DNA of 64,000 nt from Vicinamibacterales bacterium (GTDB taxonomy: Bacteria; Acidobacteriota; Vicinamibacteria; Vicinamibacterales; 2-12-FULL-66-21). The stretch's first letter is position 1, and each line of letters begins with the position of its first letter. The stretch lies in the NCBI GenBank assembly GCA_035699745.1, contig DASSPH010000013.1, forward strand, positions 47,413 through 111,412, in the 5' to 3' direction. A model generated the notes under the pieces. It did not search any database. It was not told the DNA's origin and worked only from the letters and a program-made list of their open reading frames with translations. Positions 52,597 through 62,000 of the stretch are shown one piece after another. The position numbers and the translations under genes are program-made.

Positions 52597-52639
52597 CCTG
52601 ACGCGCCCAGCCTAGCACAGTCGGCCATAATCTCCTCCG

Positions 52640-53608
52640 ATGGGACGCGCGCGGAGGGCCCGACAGGAGCGGCAGGGGGAAAAGACGGCAGGATCGCGCG
52701 CCGGCGGATGGGGCAAGTACGCAGCGGCGGCGCTGGCGATCGTCGCGCTCGCGCTGGCGGCGTCCCGGCTGCTCGTCCGCACCCAGGTGAACTGGAAGGA
52801 CGGGTCCCCGGCCTGGTCGCCCGACGGCAGGCGAATCGCGTTCTACTCCGAGCGCGACGGCAACGCCGAGATCTACCTCATGAACGCGGACGGCACCGGC
52901 GTCCGCCGGCTCACACGCTCGCGCGCCGACGAGGGCTATCCGGCGTGGTCCCCGGACGGGCGGACGATTTCGTTCGATTCCGATCGCGACGGCAACTTCG
53001 ACGTGTTCGCCATGGATGCCGACGGCAGCAACGTCCGCCCGCTCACCCGGCACGGCGCGCGCGACGTGTCCGCGGTCTGGACGCCGGACGGCACGTCGAT
53101 CGTGTTCATGTCGGATCGCGAAGACGGCGGGTTCGACCTCTATCGCGCGGCGGCGGATCCATCCGCGGCCGCGACGCGCGTCACGCGCACCGGATCGGCA
53201 TGGTTCCCGGTCTTCTCGCCGGACGGAACGACGCTGGCGTTTCACGTCGGCCGCGACGTCCACACCATGCGTCTCCCGAGCCATGTCGAGCGGCCGGCAT
53301 CCGGCGGCGAGCTCCGCCGGCTGACGACCGATCCGGCCAACGGGATGTATCCGTCGTGGGCGCCGGACGGCAAGCGCCTGGCCTTCATGAGCTGGCGGAA
53401 CGGGAAGACCGAGATCTTCACGATGAACGCGGATGGATCCGATCAGAAGACACTGGTCTCGATGGATCGCGGCGACGCGATCGATCCGCGCTGGTCTCCG
53501 GATGGATCACGGATCGCCTTCGTCCACATGCCGGACGGAATGAACGGGAGCGCGGCGATCGTCTGCACGGTCAATGCGGACGGCACGGCGCTGCGTCACC
53601 TACGATAG
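52640..53608 (+). CDS. Membrane-anchored PD40/TolB-like beta-propeller protein
   Basis: The protein has 322 residues. A basic N-terminus and one TM at about 27-45 precede about six PD40 repeats with PAWSPDGRRIAF, SFDSDRDGNFDVFAMDADG and MNADGSDQ motifs. These build a periplasmic propeller of unknown ligand. PD40 proteins are abundant in acidobacteria, often linked to kinases or peptidases; here no partner is fused. CATAAT ends 8 nt before the ATG and no Shine-Dalgarno is visible. The 3' end overlaps the convergent membrane gene by 9 bp. Confidence 0.85.
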   Translation: MGRARRARQERQGEKTAGSRAGGWGKYAAAALAIVALALAASRLLVRTQVNWKDGSPAWSPDGRRIAFYSERDGNAEIYLMNADGTGVRRLTRSRADEGYPAWSPDGRTISFDSDRDGNFDVFAMDADGSNVRPLTRHGARDVSAVWTPDGTSIVFMSDREDGGFDLYRAAADPSAAATRVTRTGSAWFPVFSPDGTTLAFHVGRDVHTMRLPSHVERPASGGELRRLTTDPANGMYPSWAPDGKRLAFMSWRNGKTEIFTMNADGSDQKTLVSMDRGDAIDPRWSPDGSRIAFVHMPDGMNGSAAIVCTVNADGTALRHLR

Positions 53609-55333
53609 CCAGCGGCTGCCCTGCCGGCGGCGCAGCCGCGGACCGGCGATGAGGGCGAGCCCGTACAACGCGAATCCAACGAACAGCGTGGCCGGCTGTC
53701 CCGCGCGGAAGTCCTCGAGCAGGAACTTCAGGCCGGTCAGCAGGAGGAGCGGGTACACCAGCCACGCCCCCTCGACGACGGACCAGAAGCGGTCGGCCAA
53801 CGCCAGCGTCAGGATCGCCGCGACGAGCAGCGCCGTCCGAACCGTCGCGACGAGGCCCGGCGATGGCGCGCCGGGGCTCGACGGAGGCAGGATCCAGCCG
53901 ACCGTCACGCCAAGCACACCGCCCAGCAACAGCACGAGCACGAGCAGGCGCGGCAGGCGACGCTCGTCGGAATGCGCGTTCGCGGCTGCCTCGAGGCCCA
54001 GCCCCCACATGGCGGCACCGCAGAGGACGAGGACGGCGAGCATCGCGACGGAAGGTCTGCCCTCCGGCACGAATGGCAGCCCCAGACCGTAGAGCACGTG
54101 CGGGAGCAGGCCGGTCGTGACGACGGCAGCCGTCAGGTAGACCGCCGCGTGAGCGCGGTAGGTGACGCGTCTGGACAGCCGTCCGGCCCACGCGGCAATC
54201 ACCCCGAACACGGCGTAAACCGGCCCGACACTGGCCGGGGACACCTCGATCGCGCCGCCCACCACGGCGAGCACCAGCCCTGCGGACGTGTAGAACAGGT
54301 AGTTCCGGCGGCGGCTCTCCCGGCGTTCGACGAAGACCGCCGCCGCGGCGTAGCAGCTCGCGGCGAGAAGGAGGATCGCCGCGCCGAGCGGAAGCCCGCC
54401 GCTGCCGACCATGCGCGTCAGGTAGACCGCGCCGCCCAGCCCGGCGCCCGCCACCCCGATCGACTGCGCCACTTCGAACGGGATGACGTCGCGGTTGAGC
54501 ACGAGCGTGCGCGCGGCAAAGCTGCCGAGGTATGCGACGAGCAACAGGATCTGAGCGCCGAACCCGATGGCCGGCGTGTCGGCCGCGCCGGCGACGGCGC
54601 GAAGCGACAGGATGAGGATTGCCAGATCCGCCAGCAGCGCGGCCGGCCAGCGAAGCAGCGTCCAGTCGAGCACGTACCCGAGCCACAACGTCGCCACCCC
54701 AAGGAGCACCAGGAACAGCGCGAACGGGCCGAGTTGCGCGGTGCTCACCACAAGCGCCGTGGCCGTCGCCATTCCGCCCATCGTCGCGACCCACGCGAGG
54801 CCGTGCAGGCGCCGCCGCCAGCTGACCGCCAGCGCCAGAGCGGTGCAGGCACTCAGGGCGACCGCGGCGGGCGCGGCGCCGAGGAAGTGGTAACGGGTCG
54901 TCGCCTCGAAGAGCAGCGGGAACGCGATCAGGACGAACGCCAGGCCGTGGAACGTGGCACTCGCACTGCGCGCATGGCCGCCCGCGCGGTCGGCCATGGC
55001 GATCCACGACGCCGCAAACGCCAGGCCGAGGAGGACGCCGAGGCCTGCGTCGAGCGGGCCCGACTCGGTCAGGGCACGCAGCAGGAACGCGCCTGCGAGC
55101 ACGAGAAGCGTGCGGCCGAGCAGGGCGACGAGAGAGCCGACGTCGGGCATCCCACCGGGCGGATGGGCGGCGACCCGCGGGACGGCCTGGTCCGGCGCGC
55201 CGGCGGCGCGTCCGGCTGCGACGGGCTCTCGGGCCTCGAGACGATCGAGGCGCCGCTCGATCGCCGTGAGGCGGCCATCGACCAGCTCCCACTTCACCTC
55301 GAGCGGTTCGATCTCGGAGAGCCGAACTGACAT
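53600..55333 (-). CDS. Large polytopic membrane protein, DUF2339-like
   Basis: GGAGG lies at the ATG, and the protein has 577 residues. A coiled-coil-like N-terminus (EIEPLEVKWELVDGRLTAIERRLDRLEAR) leads to about 16 membrane segments from residue 65 to the end. The helix content, acidic linker and length resemble DUF2339 proteins, whose role is unknown. It follows the NrfD gene by 49 bp on the same strand, so it could be a subunit or accessory of that complex. No catalytic motif is visible. Confidence 0.65.
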   Translation of the reverse strand: MSVRLSEIEPLEVKWELVDGRLTAIERRLDRLEAREPVAAGRAAGAPDQAVPRVAAHPPGGMPDVGSLVALLGRTLLVLAGAFLLRALTESGPLDAGLGVLLGLAFAASWIAMADRAGGHARSASATFHGLAFVLIAFPLLFEATTRYHFLGAAPAAVALSACTALALAVSWRRRLHGLAWVATMGGMATATALVVSTAQLGPFALFLVLLGVATLWLGYVLDWTLLRWPAALLADLAILILSLRAVAGAADTPAIGFGAQILLLVAYLGSFAARTLVLNRDVIPFEVAQSIGVAGAGLGGAVYLTRMVGSGGLPLGAAILLLAASCYAAAAVFVERRESRRRNYLFYTSAGLVLAVVGGAIEVSPASVGPVYAVFGVIAAWAGRLSRRVTYRAHAAVYLTAAVVTTGLLPHVLYGLGLPFVPEGRPSVAMLAVLVLCGAAMWGLGLEAAANAHSDERRLPRLLVLVLLLGGVLGVTVGWILPPSSPGAPSPGLVATVRTALLVAAILTLALADRFWSVVEGAWLVYPLLLLTGLKFLLEDFRAGQPATLFVGFALYGLALIAGPRLRRRQGSRWLS

Positions 55334-55382
55334 GGCGCCTCCTCACAACGGCCCGGCCGGCAACGAGAAGCCGCGGCTTTCC

Positions 55383-56558
55383 TCAAGCCTCGTGGCCGGA
55401 CAGCTGCTCCTTGTCGGACCACGGGGGGAGCACCTTCAGCAGCACGGCCAGAATCGCGAACGGCAGCAGCATGATGACGATCGCGGGCAGGAGCCCCTCG
55501 CGCGTCGCGAATCCCATCTTGTAGGTCGTGTATCCCAGCAGGCTCTTCGAGAACAGCTGGCCGCCGATGACGACGTTCCACCGCATGGCGAAGATGCCGA
55601 TCAGGGTCAGCGTGCCGGCGACGGCGTAGATGCGCCGCCGCGCCACGTCGTTGAACCGTACGAGCTGGACGGCCGCCAGCATGAGGATCGGGGCGATCGT
55701 GCCGAGGCAGATCTGCACCACGATGTGCGAGACGAACAGCCGCGTCTTCACCATGAAGTCGAGCGCGCCGAAGGAGTCGCCGGCCTCGTAGATCCGGTGG
55801 ATCAGGTCGAGCGTCTCGAGCGAGAAGTCGATGACGAACGCATAGAACAGGTAGCGCGCGATCGTGTCGAGGCACACCATGTCGATGCGCGTGCCGCGGC
55901 GCCACGAGAGCGCCATGTAGAGCAGCATCACGATGGCGATGCCGGAGACGATCGCCGAGAACAGGAAGACCACCGGCATGAGCGGCGTGGACCACCAGGG
56001 GTTGGCCTTGACCGACCCGAAGATGAACCCGACGTACCCGTGCAGGAGGAACGCCGACGGGATGCCGACGATGGTGATGATTCGCCCGAGGCGGTCGTCC
56101 AGACGGAGGGCCTCGGGGCTGACGTCGTCCGACCACAGGGTCAGCGCGCCGTAGAACCACCGCCTGACGCCGGTGCTGGCCTTCCACGTCTGTACGAGGT
56201 AGAGGCGATAGTCGAACCAGATCTCGAGCACGAGCACGCCCATCAGGTACCAGAGGTAGACGAAGCCGAACATCGCCATCGCCGAATCGGTGTGGGGCGT
56301 GATCATCATCTCGAACGACCGCTCGGGATGTCCGAGGTGCATCTGCAGCGGCAGCGGGGCGACGATCAGGAACGCCAGAGCGGTCAGCAGGGCGAGGCGG
56401 TACGTCGGACGGACGGCGGCCACGTTGAACACCCGCTCGAGCGAGGCCAGGATGAAGGCGCCGGCGACGAGTCCCGTCAGGAACGGGTAGATGACGATGA
56501 GCACGCTCCACTGGAGCTCGATCTCGTTCGGATAGATGAAGCCTTCGACGCCTGGCAT
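55383..56558 (-). CDS. nrfD: NrfD/PsrC-family quinone-interacting membrane subunit
   Basis: The protein has 391 residues with about ten membrane segments. Conserved features include the opening LQWSVLIVIYPFLTGLVAGAFI, HLGHPER in an early loop and an acidic or aromatic mid-region. NrfD proteins contain no cofactor and exchange electrons between the quinone pool and a periplasmic Fe-S subunit. The Fe-S partner gene lies 9 bp upstream and the tetrahaem cytochrome precedes that, so this looks like a quinol:cytochrome unit. The direction of electron flow is not determined by sequence. Confidence 0.9.
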   Translation of the reverse strand: MPGVEGFIYPNEIELQWSVLIVIYPFLTGLVAGAFILASLERVFNVAAVRPTYRLALLTALAFLIVAPLPLQMHLGHPERSFEMMITPHTDSAMAMFGFVYLWYLMGVLVLEIWFDYRLYLVQTWKASTGVRRWFYGALTLWSDDVSPEALRLDDRLGRIITIVGIPSAFLLHGYVGFIFGSVKANPWWSTPLMPVVFLFSAIVSGIAIVMLLYMALSWRRGTRIDMVCLDTIARYLFYAFVIDFSLETLDLIHRIYEAGDSFGALDFMVKTRLFVSHIVVQICLGTIAPILMLAAVQLVRFNDVARRRIYAVAGTLTLIGIFAMRWNVVIGGQLFSKSLLGYTTYKMGFATREGLLPAIVIMLLPFAILAVLLKVLPPWSDKEQLSGHEA

Positions 56559-56567
56559 GTCTCCCCC

Positions 56568-57332
56568 TCAGCGGACGGCGCCGTCAAGGCCGTTGTAGTA
56601 GACCTTGGCACCCGTCGCCAGTTCCGGCTTGAGCACGTGAATCCTGTGCGTGCGGAGGAACTCGTGCACCGGATCCTTCGGGTCCTTGAAGTCGACGAGT
56701 TTCCGGGCCCCGGTCGGACAGACTTCGGCGCACGCGGTCGTCAGCCCCTGCGTGATGCGGTGATAGCAGAGCGTGCACTTGTCGGCGGTGTGCGTCCGCG
56801 GATCGATGAACCGGCAGCCGTACGGACACGCCTGGACGCAGTAGCGGCATCCGACGCAGCGTTCCTTGTCGACGAGCACCACGCCGTCGGGGCTGTCGAA
56901 CGTCGCACCCACCGGGCAGACCTGCGTGCAGGGCGAGTCCGCGCAGTGGTTGCACATCTTGGGGACGAAGAAGGTCTTGAATCGCCCCCCGGGGTTGTCG
57001 ATCTGCGGAAATCCGTCGTAGCCGCCGTTGGGTGAGTCGACGAGCGGGTGCTCGGGATCGGCGGGGTCGACGCGGTACCGCTCGACCCAGGTCCGGAAAT
57101 ACCCGTCTTCGAGCGGAACGTTGTTCTCCTCCTTGCACGCGCGCACGCAGTTTCCCGAGCCGATGCACGCGTCGACGTCGATGGTCATGCCCCACCAGTG
57201 ATCGGCGATCCGGTAGTTCGGCGCCTGCTCCGGGGCTCCGGCCACGATGTACTCCCAGGCCACCGTGGCGGCGCCGGTCAGCAGGACGTACCGCGTCGAC
57301 TGCTTCAAGAATGCGCGGCGGTTCTGGTCCAC
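56568..57332 (-). CDS. nrfC: Periplasmic four-cluster ferredoxin-like subunit (NrfC/DmsB type)
   Basis: A GTG start at 57332 with AGGAGGG gives 254 residues. NRRAFLKQ is a twin-arginine-type signal, so the protein is folded and exported. Cysteine sets are 56/62/66, 127/130/135/139, 159/162/165/169 and 186/189/201/205. The first set has Ser at position 59 where the family has Cys, so one cluster may be a [3Fe-4S] or Ser-ligated. It should pass electrons between NrfD and the tetrahaem cytochrome encoded upstream. Spacing of 9 bp to nrfD indicates an operon. Confidence 0.9.
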   Translation of the reverse strand: MDQNRRAFLKQSTRYVLLTGAATVAWEYIVAGAPEQAPNYRIADHWWGMTIDVDACIGSGNCVRACKEENNVPLEDGYFRTWVERYRVDPADPEHPLVDSPNGGYDGFPQIDNPGGRFKTFFVPKMCNHCADSPCTQVCPVGATFDSPDGVVLVDKERCVGCRYCVQACPYGCRFIDPRTHTADKCTLCYHRITQGLTTACAEVCPTGARKLVDFKDPKDPVHEFLRTHRIHVLKPELATGAKVYYNGLDGAVR

Positions 57333-57350
57333 GAACCCTCCTGACGTGCC

Positions 57351-57890
57351 TTATCCTTCGTCGTCCTCGTCGGTCCGCGGCCGGTGCGGCCGATGGCAGC
57401 TGGCGCACTTGTCGGTGTCCCCGTGATCGCCCACCCGCACCTGGGGCTGGAACGCGGGCCGCGCCGTGATTTCGAGATGGCAGCCGAGACAGAGCTTGTC
57501 GGCGGTGACCAGGGGCACCGGGGTATCGGGTGCGTCTTCTCCCGCGTCTCTCTTCTTCTGGTTGATCGCGTGGAGGGCCAGCGGTCCGTGGCAGGATTCG
57601 CACCGCAGGACGGAATGCCTGTTGTCACTCACCGGATCGGCCGGCGGCGCCGCGGGGTCGGCGAATTCGTTCTCGTACTTCCCGCGGTGGCAGTCGACGC
57701 AGGAGGCGTTGCCGGCGTAGGCGATCGGACGGGCCCTCGCCTCGTCGATCGCCCCGGCCCGATAGAACCCGAGGGTGCCGAAGTCCGCTGGAATGAGCTC
57801 CCGCCGCGCGATCAGGAAGGCCACGATTCCCACCAGGAAGACGGTGGCTACGCGCTTGACGTGACCCGCGTGCCGAAAGCGACCGCGCAT
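57351..57890 (-). CDS. Membrane-anchored tetrahaem cytochrome c
   Basis: Start ATG at 57890 with GAGGAG upstream gives 179 residues. One N-terminal TM (about 12-28) is followed by four CXXCH motifs (CVDCH, CESCH, CLGCH, CASCH) and an acidic C-terminus (RTDEDDEG). It is likely the periplasmic electron partner of the NrfC and NrfD subunits encoded immediately downstream (18-bp gap). It is not a NapC/NirT-type quinol dehydrogenase because the fold and spacing differ. The acceptor may be the small cytochromes encoded divergently. Confidence 0.88.
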   Translation of the reverse strand: MRGRFRHAGHVKRVATVFLVGIVAFLIARRELIPADFGTLGFYRAGAIDEARARPIAYAGNASCVDCHRGKYENEFADPAAPPADPVSDNRHSVLRCESCHGPLALHAINQKKRDAGEDAPDTPVPLVTADKLCLGCHLEITARPAFQPQVRVGDHGDTDKCASCHRPHRPRTDEDDEG

Positions 57891-58106
57891 GGGCGTCACT
57901 CCTCTGTCGGTGGACGTCTCCGGTTTGCGCACCGCCGTGCAAGAGGCAAACCAGCGTCTCTCAGGCGGTGCGGACGGCCGCGCACGCGGCCAGGCGCGCC
58001 GGCCCCCCCACCGGGAACCGGAAATATCCCGCAGTCGTGCGAAGAATTCCGCTCCGCCAGCGGTCGCCGAATCACGCGCACCCTCGGCGCGGCGGCCGGC
58101 CGGCGC

Positions 58107-58121
58107 TGGCACGGAGTCTGC
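58107..58121 (+). promoter_or_regulatory. Sigma-54-like promoter upstream of the first monohaem cytochrome gene
   Basis: TGGCAC-N5-CTGC at 58107-58121 differs from the -24/-12 consensus by C instead of T in the second element. A start near 58133 would leave GGAAGGAG at 58132-58139 on or just after the first nucleotide. The rest of the 259-bp divergent gap (57891-58149) shows no other clear element and no gene. Confidence 0.4.
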
Positions 58122-58149
58122 CTGACGCCGCCGGAAGGAGAACGCCGTC

Positions 58150-58491
58150 ATGATGCGGAATCTCGCGCCGCTGCTCGGACTCGTGGGGCTGATGGCGCTT
58201 CCGGTGTCCGCGCAGAACGCCAGCCTCGTCGAGGCGGGCAAGGCGGTGTACTCGAGCAAGAAATGCGCAAGGTGCCACATGGTGGCCGGCAAGGGCTACA
58301 AGAACGGCAAGCTTGACGGCGTGGCGTCGAAGGTCAGCGCGGACGATCTGCGGAAGTGGCTGACGGCGCCGCGCGAGATGGAGGCGAAGCTGGAGAAGAA
58401 GCCGAAGGTCAGGATGTCGTCGAGAAAGAACATGACATTGACCGAGGCTGAAGTGTCGGCGCTGGTCGCGTACTTGATGACGCTGAAGTAG
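58150..58491 (+). CDS. Small monohaem cytochrome c
   Basis: The protein has 113 residues; ATGATG follows GGAAGGAG. The signal peptide (about 1-22) leads to haem motif CARCH at 39-43 and a possible axial-Met loop in VRMSSRKNM. It is a periplasmic class I-type electron carrier. It is followed after 34 bp by a paralogue with the same layout. Divergent placement from the tetrahaem/NrfCD genes suggests it carries electrons for that unit. Confidence 0.9.
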   Translation: MMRNLAPLLGLVGLMALPVSAQNASLVEAGKAVYSSKKCARCHMVAGKGYKNGKLDGVASKVSADDLRKWLTAPREMEAKLEKKPKVRMSSRKNMTLTEAEVSALVAYLMTLK

Positions 58492-58525
58492 CGGAAGCAA
58501 TGGCGAACGAGGAGGGAGAACCGGA

Positions 58526-58900
58526 ATGACGCGAACACTCGGAGCAATCGCCGTCGCCGTGGTGTTGGCCGGGGGGACCGCGCTGGCGGGTCAGTCGCCG
58601 GATCCGAAAGCGGCGGCCGCCGGCAGGAAGCTGTACGTGACCTACAAGTGTGACAAGTGCCACACGATTGCCGGGCGCGGCACCAAGAAGGCGAACGGCG
58701 AGCTTGACAGTGTGGGCGCGGAGCTCACCGCCGCGGAGATCAAGAAGTGGCTGACCAGTCCGGCCGAGATGGAGGCCACCCTGAAGAAGCCGCCCAAGGG
58801 TACCGATGCCATGTCGAACGCCCTCAAGACCAAGGGCATCGAGCCGGGAGAGATCGATTTGCTGGTGGCGTACCTGCAGACGCTGACCAGGAAGAAGTAG
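58526..58900 (+). CDS. Small monohaem cytochrome c, tandem paralogue
   Basis: The protein has 124 residues with GGAGGGAG upstream. The signal peptide (1-22, ending LAG) precedes haem motif CDKCH at 42-46. Shared segments with the previous gene are KWLT, PxEMEAxL, a Lys-rich mid-loop and LVAYLxTL near the end. The tandem pair may have different redox potentials or partners. The gene ends 33 bp before a GGGGTCAGGTCTG repeat block. Confidence 0.9.
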   Translation: MTRTLGAIAVAVVLAGGTALAGQSPDPKAAAAGRKLYVTYKCDKCHTIAGRGTKKANGELDSVGAELTAAEIKKWLTSPAEMEATLKKPPKGTDAMSNALKTKGIEPGEIDLLVAYLQTLTRKK

Positions 58901-58932
58901 CCCGCGCCAGTCTTCGCGCCGATCCGCCGCCC

Positions 58933-59037
58933 GGGGGTCAGGTCTGCAAACCAGCCGAACTCGGCACCCTGCAGACCTGACCCCTTAGGGCGATTTGCAG
59001 ACCTGGCACCGGCGGGCGGATCGCAGACCTGACCCCC
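58933..59037. repeat. Inverted GGGGTCAGGTCTGC repeat block between convergent genes
   Basis: GGGGGTCAGGTCTGC (58933-58947) is complementary to copies at 58971-58984 and 59023-59037; a variant GCAGACCTGGCACC lies at 58997-59010. A stem can form between the first unit and either complementary copy. The block ends at the stop codon of the BNR-repeat gene (59041). It is related by its core to the repeats at 5743-5920 and 48026-48240. Confidence 0.85.
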
Positions 59038-59040
59038 GAG

Positions 59041-62000
59041 TCAGCGGCTGGCGCTCGTCAGCAGCGGATCCTCGCGGACGGTGAGGCGGGTGTTGTAGGT
59101 CTTCCCGTTCACCGTCATCGACACGCGGTACACGCCCGGACCCGCCGGATCCCCCTGCGGACCGAAGGCGCCGCGTCCGCGGCCGCCGCCGCCACCGCCG
59201 CCGCCCTGGCGGCCGGCCTGCTGCGCCGCCTGCTGCTGCGCCTGGAATGCCGCGACCGCCTCGGGCGACGGATCGAACGTCATCGGCCACTCGAGGCGAT
59301 TGATCCCGGCGCGCGCCGGGACGGTGAGCGTGCGCTTGTTCTCCCCCGTCACGTCACTGATCTCGAACCGCACCTGGCCCGCCGCCGCAGTTCCCAGGTA
59401 GTAGTTGATCACAGCGTTGCGGGTCGGGTTCTCGCCGCGGAAGCTGAGCGTCCCGCCCGTGCCCTGCGGCTGCAGGCGCAGCCACTGGGTCGCGGTGCGG
59501 TTCTCGAAGAGATGCGCCTCCGCGATCGCCACCTTCTCGGACAACTGCTGCAGCGGCGTGATGTCGTCGAGGATCCAGATGCCGCGCCCGTGCGTGGCGG
59601 CGATCAGATCGTTGTCACGCGGATGGATCTCGAGATCGTGGACCGCGACGGTCGGCATGTTGTTGTTCAACCGGCCCCACTTCCTGCCGCCGTCGACCGA
59701 GTAGAACACCGCGAACTCGGTTCCGGCGAACAGCAGGTTCGCATTCTTCGGATCCTCGCGGACCACGTAGACCGGCCCCATCTCGGGCAGGCTGCCGCTG
59801 ATGTTCGTCCAGGTCTTGCCGTAATCGGTGGTCTTGAAGATGAACGGCTTGAAGACCGCCGCCTCGTGGCCGTCGACCGAGACGTACGCCGTGCCGCGCG
59901 CATGGTGCGACGGCTCGACGCGGCTGATGTAGAGATCGTGCGACGGCAGGCCGGGCATGTTCTTGCCCACCTCCTCCCACGTCGCGCCGTCGTTCCGCGT
60001 CACCTGCACGTTGCCGTCGTCGGTGCCGACCCAGATCTCCCCCTGGCTGAGCGGCGATTCCATGACGGTGACGATCGTGCCGTAGAACTCCGCGCCGCCG
60101 CCCGGATCCTCGTCAGGCGTCAGGCCGCCCGACTTGCGCAGCGTCCGCTCCGGATCGTTCCTGGTCAGGTCCGGACTGGCGATGCGCCAGTTGTCGCCGC
60201 GGTCCGCGCTCTTGAACAGGTGGTTGGCGCCGAGGTAGAGCGTCTTCGGGTTGAACTCCGACAGGATGAACGGCGTGCTCCAGTTCCAGCGGAACGCGCC
60301 CATCGTCGCGCCGCGTCCTCCACCGCCGCCGAGCCCGCCGCCGCCGCCGCGTCCGCCGCCGGCGCCGCGCTGGCCGGGAGGCGGAGGGGGCGGCGCCTCG
60401 CCCCAGTTGAGATCCTTCTGCCGCTTCTCGATCTCCGGCGTGATGTAGGCGTCGTAGTTGACGATGTTCACCCCCTTGCGCGGACGGATCGACTGGCTGC
60501 GGCCGGTGGCGCGATCGAAACGCACGAGATTGCCGCCGCTCGTGCCCGGCTGCGATTCGGTATAGACCGTTCGGTGGTCGTCCGGATCCATCGCGGCGTG
60601 ATAGCCGTCGCCTCCGCTGGTGTTCACCCAGTCGCTGGTGTAGATCGCGGTCGCGCGCGTCGCCGACGGACCGCACGAGGATCCGGCGTCCTGCAGGCCG
60701 CCGCAGACCCAGTACGGATCGTTCATGTCGGCGGCGACGTCGTAGTACTGCGTGACGTTCAGGTTCTCGAACCGCAGGTACGTCTCGCCGTCGTCGTGCG
60801 TCAACGCAAGTCCGCCGTCGCTGCCGATCCAGAAGCGCTTCTTGTTGTGGGGATCGAGCCAGATCGCATGCCAGCAGTGCATGCCGCTGCCCGCCGGCGC
60901 GGTCGACGGCTGGTTCCCGCCGCCACCACCACCGCCGCCACCGCCGCCGCGGCCCGTCGCGACGAGCGTCCTGCCCCCGTCGGTCGAGCGATCGAAGCTG
61001 ATGTTGTAGTGGTAGGTTTCCTTGTCGTTGAACGGGCTGACGGCGACGTGGTTGTAGTAGAACGGCCGCCGGTTGTAGCGGTTCATGAACGTCCACGTCT
61101 CGCCGCCGTCTTCGGAGCGGTAGATGCCGGCGCCGATCTTGGTCATGTCGGCGAAGTCGGGCGTGTTCGGCTCGGGCTGGAACTCCGCCTCGATGTGCGC
61201 CATCACGACCTTCGGATTGCTGCGCGCGATCGCCAGGCCGATCTTCCCGGTGCGGCCGGTCGGCAGCCCTTTCGTCAGCTTCTTGAAGCTCTTGCCGCCA
61301 TCGGTCGTCTTGAAGATCCCGCCGTGGATGCCGCCGCTGTTCAGGCTCCACGCCGTGCGCTTGCGCTCCCAGAACCCGACGTACAGCACGTTCGGATTCG
61401 ACGGGTCCATGCGCGCTTCGATTGCGCCGGTCCACGCGTCCGTCGGCAGGTTGTTGGTCAGCTTCGTCCACGTCTTGCCGCCGTCGACCGTCTTGAAGAA
61501 CCCGCGCTGTCCGACCTGGCCGTAGATGCTGCCGACGGCCGCGACGTAGGCGACGTTGGGATCCGTCGGATGGAGCGTGATCGATCCGATGTTGAAGCTG
61601 TCCTCGAGCCCGGCGTGCGTGAACGTCTTACCGCCGTCCGTCGACTTGTAGACGCCGTCGCCCCAGGCGGCGGAATTGCGCCCGCACTCCTCGCCGGTGC
61701 CGACCCAGATGATGTTGGGATCCTTCTGGAAGATCTTGACGTCGCCGATCGACGCCGAGCCGTAGTTGTCGAAGATCGGCGTCCAGGTGACGCCGGCATT
61801 CGTCGACTTGAACACCCCGCCGGACGCGCTGCCGACGACGACGTGCGCGAAGTCGTTCTCGAGCGCGTCGATCGCGGAAATGCGTCCGATCAGGTTGGCG
61901 TTGCCGATGTTGCGCCACTTGAGCGCCTGGATCAGCGGGTCGCTGGAATACGTCGCGGGCGCCTGCGGCGCCTGCGGGTTACCTGGCTGGCCCTGCGCCA

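Noticed and set aside
57351..58292. Longer 313-residue form of the tetrahaem cytochrome
   Set aside because: The upstream extension reads through the divergent promoter region; ATG at 57890 has a good Shine-Dalgarno and a membrane anchor.
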